Shown in pieces: positions 5,762 to 9,310 of a stretch of 9,310 nucleotides of DNA. Source of the DNA: DASQLQ01 sp035629935 (GTDB lineage: Bacteria > Actinomycetota > CADDZG01 > WHSQ01); the NCBI GenBank assembly GCA_035629935.1, contig DASQLQ010000154.1, positions 1 to 9,310 on the forward strand, in the 5' to 3' direction. Under the pieces are notes generated by a model, which saw only the letters and a program-made list of their open reading frames with translations, was not told the DNA's origin and made no database searches. The translations under genes and the position numbers were made by a program. Each line of letters begins with the position of its first letter. The stretch's first letter is position 1.

Positions 5762-6583
5762 GTGTCCAGCTCGTTATCCGCGCCGAGTCCGACCGCACGA
5801 GTGAGGCGACTTCTGATCACTTCGTTCGCCCTGTTCGCTTTCGTCACCGGCTCTGTCCTCTTCACGGCACCCGATGCCGAGGCGATCGTCGGCGGAAGGC
5901 TCGCCACCGAGGATTACCCACACATGGCCGCCCTGTTGGACGACGGTTTCCAGATCTGCGGCGCCAGCCTCATCGCTCCTCAGTGGGTCCTGTCGGCGGC
6001 ACATTGTGTTGACGGCACGGGTAATCCCTCTCGTTACTCGTTCCGCATCGGCGGAGTGCGCAATCTCGGAGGGCCGGGTGGCGAGACCATCGCTGCCGAC
6101 CAGGTGATCGTGCATCCGAACTACCAAGGCTTCGGTTACGACGTGTCCCTCTTTCACCTACAGCGCGCGTCTGTCTTCCAGCCGATCGGCCTCGCAAACC
6201 CCGACACCCAGCAGAATCTATGGGAGCCGGGCGACCAAGCTCGCGTGATCGGATACGGGGGCCAGGTCTTCATGGTGCCTTCGCTCGACGAGCAGCTCCG
6301 CGAGGTCGACGTCCCCGTCGTGTCCGACGAGGATTGTGAGACCACCGTGTTCCAGGGGATCGACGAGAACACCGAGGTGTGCGCCGGCGAGTTCCATGGG
6401 ACCGAAGATTCATGCCAAGGCGACTCGGGAGGCCCTCTCATGGCGCGCGATCAGCTGGGTGAATTCGTTCAGGTAGGAGTCGTGTCCTGGGGCAACGGCT
6501 GTGCAGTCCCGACCCAATATGGCATCTACTCACGAGTCGGTGACCACACGCTCTACAACTGGATCCAACAAACGATCAACTAA
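5762..6583 (+). CDS. Secreted trypsin-like serine protease (S1 family)
   Basis: A secreted chymotrypsin-fold protease cleaving after Arg/Lys. Numbering from GTG 5762 (273 residues), the N-terminus has RVRR, a hydrophobic core LLITSFALFAFVTGSVLF and a signal-peptidase site AEA (39-41). Directly after it comes IVGG (42-45), the conserved mature terminus of active trypsins. The triad is H81 (SAAHC), D127 (YDVSL) and S222 (GDSGGP); the S1 specificity residue is D216, six before the serine as in trypsin. Six cysteines (66, 82, 192, 207, 218, 247) match the three core disulfides of Streptomyces and vertebrate trypsins. The GTG is chosen because GGAGG (5752-5756) sits 5 nt upstream; the ATG at 5750 overlaps that site and has no site of its own. 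It stands alone between the divergent cyclase and its own terminator. Physiological substrates are not evident. Confidence 0.95.
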   Translation: MSSSLSAPSPTARVRRLLITSFALFAFVTGSVLFTAPDAEAIVGGRLATEDYPHMAALLDDGFQICGASLIAPQWVLSAAHCVDGTGNPSRYSFRIGGVRNLGGPGGETIAADQVIVHPNYQGFGYDVSLFHLQRASVFQPIGLANPDTQQNLWEPGDQARVIGYGGQVFMVPSLDEQLREVDVPVVSDEDCETTVFQGIDENTEVCAGEFHGTEDSCQGDSGGPLMARDQLGEFVQVGVVSWGNGCAVPTQYGIYSRVGDHTLYNWIQQTIN

Positions 6584-6590
6584 CGCTAGT

Positions 6591-6623
6591 GAAGACGCCC
6601 CCGTACACACCGGGGGCGTCTTC
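6591..6623 (+). terminator. Strong hairpin terminator after the trypsin gene
   Basis: Perfect 13-bp arms GAAGACGCCCCCG (6591-6603) and CGGGGGCGTCTTC (6611-6623) with a 7-nt loop, starting 7 nt after the stop codon. The stem ends in TCTTC and is followed by ATTACAT, a short T-rich tail. The convergent DUF4386 gene ends 28 nt beyond, and the near-symmetric stem may serve both directions. Confidence 0.85.
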
Positions 6624-6651
6624 ATTACATAGATCTGACGCGACTAGGTCG

Positions 6652-7395
6652 CTACACGGCAGCCATTACCGGTTCGACCGCGGGCTCACGCAGGTCCACC
6701 GTCTTGGTGATAGCGCTCGGCCTGAAGCCCTTCCACGCGGCGTAGATCCCGATCGACAGTTCCCAAACGATCTCCGGGAAAGCCAGCAGGAACGCGGGGC
6801 CAGATCCGTTCTCGTAGACCCCGAAGAGGATGAGCCCGAAAGACAGGATCAACATCGGACCGCCGACGAGCCCAAACATCGCCATCCGGCGAGGTACGAG
6901 GCCCGAGCGGTACATCAGGTAGCCCAAGATCAACCCGTTCCCGAAACCGACCACGAGGCCCGGACCGAACAGGAACGCCCAGTCGTAGGTGGCCACCAAG
7001 GAATCCCCCTGGGCAGCGAGTGCGGCGGCCTCAGCTCCGGTCGCGCCGGCGAAAGCGCTGTTCAGAGACACCAAGGAAACGATGCTCATGAGCCCGACCA
7101 GGATGAAAGTGGATTCCACGACGCGCGCGGTGACGTATCCGAGAGCGAGGCCCTCACTCTGGCGCTTGACGATCGGGTAGAGGACGACGGCGGTGCCGAT
7201 GTTGGCCACGATGAGCAAGAACTCGAGGATCAGGCCGGCAAACACAGTGCTCTCTGAAAAGGCACCCGGGGTGAAGCGAAGTGCACTGAAGCTCCCGCCC
7301 ACTCCGGTGACGAAGAGGGCCTTGGCTCCGATCGAGGTAATGAAGGTGGCGATAAACAGCCACCCGAAGATCCGTGCAGTCTTTTGGATGTCCAA
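6652..7395 (-). CDS. DUF4386-family integral membrane protein
   Basis: A 247-residue membrane protein with about six to seven hydrophobic helices. The opening (QKTARIFGWLFIATFITSIGA), the segment VLYPIVKRQSEGLALGYVTARVVES and later YLMYRSGLVPRRMAMFGLVGGP with a short cytoplasmic turn match the uncharacterised DUF4386 family, common in actinobacteria. The last helix is followed by a 30-residue polar tail. The start is a TTG at 7395, preceded by AAAGGAAG. It lies 59 nt downstream of the ABM-like gene on the same strand, so they are probably co-transcribed. No biochemical role is established for the family. Confidence 0.88.
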   Translation of the reverse strand: MDIQKTARIFGWLFIATFITSIGAKALFVTGVGGSFSALRFTPGAFSESTVFAGLILEFLLIVANIGTAVVLYPIVKRQSEGLALGYVTARVVESTFILVGLMSIVSLVSLNSAFAGATGAEAAALAAQGDSLVATYDWAFLFGPGLVVGFGNGLILGYLMYRSGLVPRRMAMFGLVGGPMLILSFGLILFGVYENGSGPAFLLAFPEIVWELSIGIYAAWKGFRPSAITKTVDLREPAVEPVMAAV

Positions 7396-7454
7396 CGAAC
7401 TTCCTTTCGTCCGATCACGCCCGCCCGGACGGGTGGACGTCCCCCGAAAGAGTT

Positions 7455-7736
7455 CTAGATGTGCGCGATGACCTCTCGAACCTCAACATCCCCGAATGTC
7501 GCTCCGGGAGGAGGAGGGGCCTCTGCCATTCCAACTTCTGCCATCTGCTTCGCCGCGTCCTCGTTATCGAAGAGGACAACAGCCAAGCTCTCTGAGTCCT
7601 TCGTCGCTAGCCAGTACCCCCCAACGAGGCCGGGGATCTGTTTGAGCTGGGGCAACACGTCGTCCTCGAGGAACCTCAACCCTTCCTCTTCGTTGCGGCC
7701 TGGCTCGATGTGCGCGGTCACGAACAATGCATGCAT
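7455..7736 (-). CDS. Small ABM-like (dimeric alpha/beta barrel) protein
   Basis: A 93-residue soluble protein. The pattern MHALFVTAHIEP (strand), helix NEEEGLRFLEDDVLPQLKQI, PGLVGGYWLATKD (strand), SLAVVLFDNEDAAKQMAEV (strand then helix) and a final strand VEVREVIAHI is the antibiotic-biosynthesis-monooxygenase/EthD-like ferredoxin fold, which normally dimerises. A proline-rich APPPPG loop precedes the last strand. Members are mostly uncharacterised, and assigning an oxygenase activity would be unsupported. The ATG has an excellent ribosome binding site (GGGAGGA, 6 nt spacer). It is probably first in a two-gene unit with the DUF4386 protein. Confidence 0.8.
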   Translation of the reverse strand: MHALFVTAHIEPGRNEEEGLRFLEDDVLPQLKQIPGLVGGYWLATKDSESLAVVLFDNEDAAKQMAEVGMAEAPPPPGATFGDVEVREVIAHI

Positions 7737-7964
7737 GGTTGTCCTCCCATGTAGATGACCTCCAGCGAGGGAACGGATCCCTGGCGAGGTCTAAGCACGT
7801 TCACCATTTGCTTGATGACTGAGCGCACGTTCGAAGAGACCAGACAGGCGCGCCTACGTTGGCTTGCTCAGCCAACGTAGTCCTGTGCATCTGAATTAGA
7901 TAGGCAGTTGCTCAAAGAACGCACCGTCGCTTAACAGCTTGCGAGGTTTGTCCCTCTACTGCCC
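7737..7964. other. Intergenic spacer between dehydrogenase and ABM-like gene
   Basis: A 228-bp gap without a supportable gene. It holds the ribosome binding site of the ABM-like gene (GGGAGGA on the minus strand at 7743-7749), two copies of GCACGTTC 30 bp apart (7795-7802 and 7825-7832), and the long inverted repeat. I could not assign promoter hexamers with confidence. Confidence 0.5.
7844..7886. promoter_or_regulatory. Long inverted repeat downstream of the alcohol dehydrogenase gene
   Basis: Perfect 11-bp arms CTACGTTGGCT (7854-7864) and AGCCAACGTAG (7870-7880) flank a 5-nt loop. Outer arms ACAGG (7844-7848) and CCTGT (7882-7886) extend the stem across a small asymmetric interior loop. 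It begins about 80 nt past the dehydrogenase stop and about 110 nt before the ABM-like gene. No T-rich tail is present on either strand, so it is either a terminator of unusual form or an operator for the downstream pair. Confidence 0.5.
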
Positions 7965-9017
7965 TCACCGAATGCCCTCTTTGGTCAACACCACCTTGAG
8001 GGCGCCAGTATCGCCAGCGCGGGAGAAAGTGTCGTAGGCGTCCACGAACTCGTCCATCCCGAAGTGATGCGTGATGAACTCATTCACCTTCAGCTGTCCA
8101 GATGCAACGAGTTTCAGCAATGTGGGCGTGGAGTACGTATCGACCAGACCCGTCTTGATCGTCACACCCTTGATCCACAGATCCTCGAGATGAAGCGTTG
8201 CCGGTTTCCCATGCACGCCCACGTTGGCGACGCGACCGCCCGGTCGGATCAACTCGGCGCACAACTCGAACGTCTCCGGGATACCGACGGCCTCGATCGC
8301 GACATCCGCTCCGAGCCCATCGGTCAACTCCCTTACCAGTGCAACGGGATCCTGGCGGGAGTTGTTGATAGTTGCGGTCGCTCCGAAGGCCTTAGCTGCC
8401 TCGAGCCTTGCGTCGACCATGTCGATGGCAACGATGTGACTCGGTGAATACATCTGCGAGGTCAACATGGCAGACAAGCCGATCGGGCCCGCGCCGACGA
8501 CGGCAACGACGTCTCCGGGTTGCACTCCCCCGTTCAATACGCCGACCTCATAGCCCGTCGGACCGATATCGGCGAGCATGAGCACGTTTTCATCGCTTAC
8601 GCCGGCGGGGACGAGGTAAGTAGATGTGTCCGCGAACGGAACTCGCACGTACTCAGCTTGCGTTCCGTCGATCTTGTGTCCCAGGATCCAGCCACCCCCG
8701 CCAACACACAGGCCATAACGACTTTCACGGCAGAACCGGCAGCGCCCGCACGCGCTGATGCACGAAACGAGGACACGGTCGCCCGGCTTCAAAGTCTTAA
8801 CTCCGGGGCCTACCTCTTCGATCGTTCCGACCGCCTCGTGGCCGAGCACACGGCCATCCGTGACCGCAGGCACGTCGCCCTTGAGGATGTGTAGGTCGGT
8901 CCCGCAGATCGTTACCGCGTCGACGCGAACGATCGCGTCTCCGTCTTCCAGGATCGTTGGCTTGGGGACCTCTTCCCACTGCTTGTCACCCGGTCCGTGA
9001 TACACGAGTGCTTTCAT
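7965..9017 (-). CDS. Zinc-dependent alcohol dehydrogenase (MDR superfamily)
   Basis: A cytosolic medium-chain dehydrogenase of 350 residues that should interconvert an alcohol and an aldehyde or ketone with a nicotinamide cofactor. The catalytic zinc ligands read as C38 (TICGTDLH), H60 with E61 (GHEAVG) and D150 (LADIGPTGYE), the Cys-His-Asp set of the Thermoanaerobacter/Clostridium secondary alcohol dehydrogenases. Unlike those, it keeps a structural zinc site, C90, C93, C96 and C104. The Rossmann motif GAGPIG is at 175-180, and D198 at the end of the second strand suggests NAD(H) rather than NADP(H). The ATG at 9017 is preferred over a GTG at 9026: AAAGGTGG precedes it at proper spacing, and it overlaps the upstream stop as ATGA. 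It is translationally coupled to the CPBP gene. The substrate cannot be read from sequence. Confidence 0.93.
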   Translation of the reverse strand: MKALVYHGPGDKQWEEVPKPTILEDGDAIVRVDAVTICGTDLHILKGDVPAVTDGRVLGHEAVGTIEEVGPGVKTLKPGDRVLVSCISACGRCRFCRESRYGLCVGGGGWILGHKIDGTQAEYVRVPFADTSTYLVPAGVSDENVLMLADIGPTGYEVGVLNGGVQPGDVVAVVGAGPIGLSAMLTSQMYSPSHIVAIDMVDARLEAAKAFGATATINNSRQDPVALVRELTDGLGADVAIEAVGIPETFELCAELIRPGGRVANVGVHGKPATLHLEDLWIKGVTIKTGLVDTYSTPTLLKLVASGQLKVNEFITHHFGMDEFVDAYDTFSRAGDTGALKVVLTKEGIR

Positions 9018-9310
9018 GACAACCACCTTTCCTTTCCTTTGTCCGATATCAAAATCTCGGTTGCCGCGTTATCGCGGCTCAACATCGACTTTCGGTTCAG
9101 TAGCACGACGATCGCAGCGACGATTCCGAACAAGGCCATATCCCAGGGCTGAGCATCGGGCCACGCGGGACCGTTCATCTGGAAGTGGAACAAGGCCGCG
9201 ATGAGGATGCTGCCTCGGGCTGCGTTGAACATGGGAGTCAAGATGATCGAGATGGCCACAACTCCAAGCAGGAACGGGCCCACTGCCCATGCACTCTGCT
9301 TGGTACCGCT
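9014..9310 (-). CDS. C-terminal part of a CPBP-family (Rce1-like) membrane protease
   Basis: The frame is open to the window edge, so this is a 3' fragment of about 98 codons. Two hydrophobic helices enclose the signature MFNAARGSILIAALFHFQMN: the N.(A/T)RGS..IA..FH...N pattern is the last conserved motif of the CPBP (CAAX protease and bacteriocin-processing) family, whose His and Asn contribute to the active site. A final helix (WDMALFGIVAAIVVLL) and a polar tail complete the protein. The earlier EExxxR and FxxxH motifs would lie outside the window. An internal GTG at 9283 is not the start, since in-frame sequence continues upstream. Its stop overlaps the dehydrogenase start. Confidence 0.82.
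   Translation of the reverse strand, partial: SGTKQSAWAVGPFLLGVVAISIILTPMFNAARGSILIAALFHFQMNGPAWPDAQPWDMALFGIVAAIVVLLNRKSMLSRDNAATEILISDKGKERWLS

Noticed and set aside
6589..7257. 222-codon plus-strand open frame opposite the DUF4386 gene
   Set aside because: Its composition (Arg, Asp, Glu, His, Gln rich, low in hydrophobics) is typical of an antisense shadow, it starts inside a terminator hairpin, and the opposite strand encodes a recognisable membrane protein.
7795..7832. GCACGTTC repeated 30 bp apart upstream of the ABM-like gene
   Set aside because: An 8-bp direct repeat in a gap of this size is weak evidence alone; no promoter hexamers frame it.
8520..8894. Plus-strand frame opposite the alcohol dehydrogenase
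   Set aside because: Antisense to an intact, conserved enzyme gene; no ribosome binding site or family match.

Overview
The window has moderate-to-high GC and frequent GTG and TTG starts. It is a chromosome-like stretch with no phage, IS, CRISPR, tRNA or rRNA signature. The protein families point to an actinobacterium-like genome: an MtrA/AfsQ1-type response regulator with an MtrB-like kinase, a Sec-exported RTX-repeat protein, a secreted three-disulfide trypsin of the Streptomyces type, DUF4386, and a short ABM-type protein. This is inference from family resemblance, and no lineage below phylum is justified.

Left part (1-2977, minus strand): an OmpR-class response regulator is followed, with overlapping frames, by a HAMP histidine kinase. 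Downstream lies a four-helix membrane protein of unknown function, separated by a perfect 20-bp palindrome. An open reading frame may run off the left edge. Upstream of the regulator, and facing a divergent secreted RTX protein (3017-3649, plus strand), is a pair of identical 10-bp direct repeats spaced 11 bp. This is the arrangement expected for an OmpR-family operator, so the two-component system may control itself, the RTX gene, or both.

Centre (3650-6650): the RTX gene ends in a strong hairpin. A compact plus-strand cassette follows: a winged-helix-like protein and two small three-helix membrane proteins resembling DUF5985, coupled by an ATGA overlap and a short gap with a strong ribosome binding site. 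It converges on a membrane-anchored diguanylate cyclase (minus strand) with intact GGDEF and inhibitory RxxD sites. An inverted repeat covers both stop codons. Divergent from the cyclase is a secreted trypsin in which the mature IVGG terminus directly follows a signal-peptidase site. It ends in a 13-bp terminator stem.

Right part (6650-9310, minus strand): a DUF4386 membrane protein and an upstream 93-residue ABM-like protein form a probable two-gene unit. Beyond a 228-bp spacer holding a large inverted repeat, a zinc alcohol dehydrogenase is translationally coupled to the C-terminal part of a CPBP (Rce1-like) membrane protease cut by the window edge.

The least-described items are the winged-helix/DUF5985 cassette, the two-component operator facing the RTX gene, and the trypsin that appears to lack an activation peptide.
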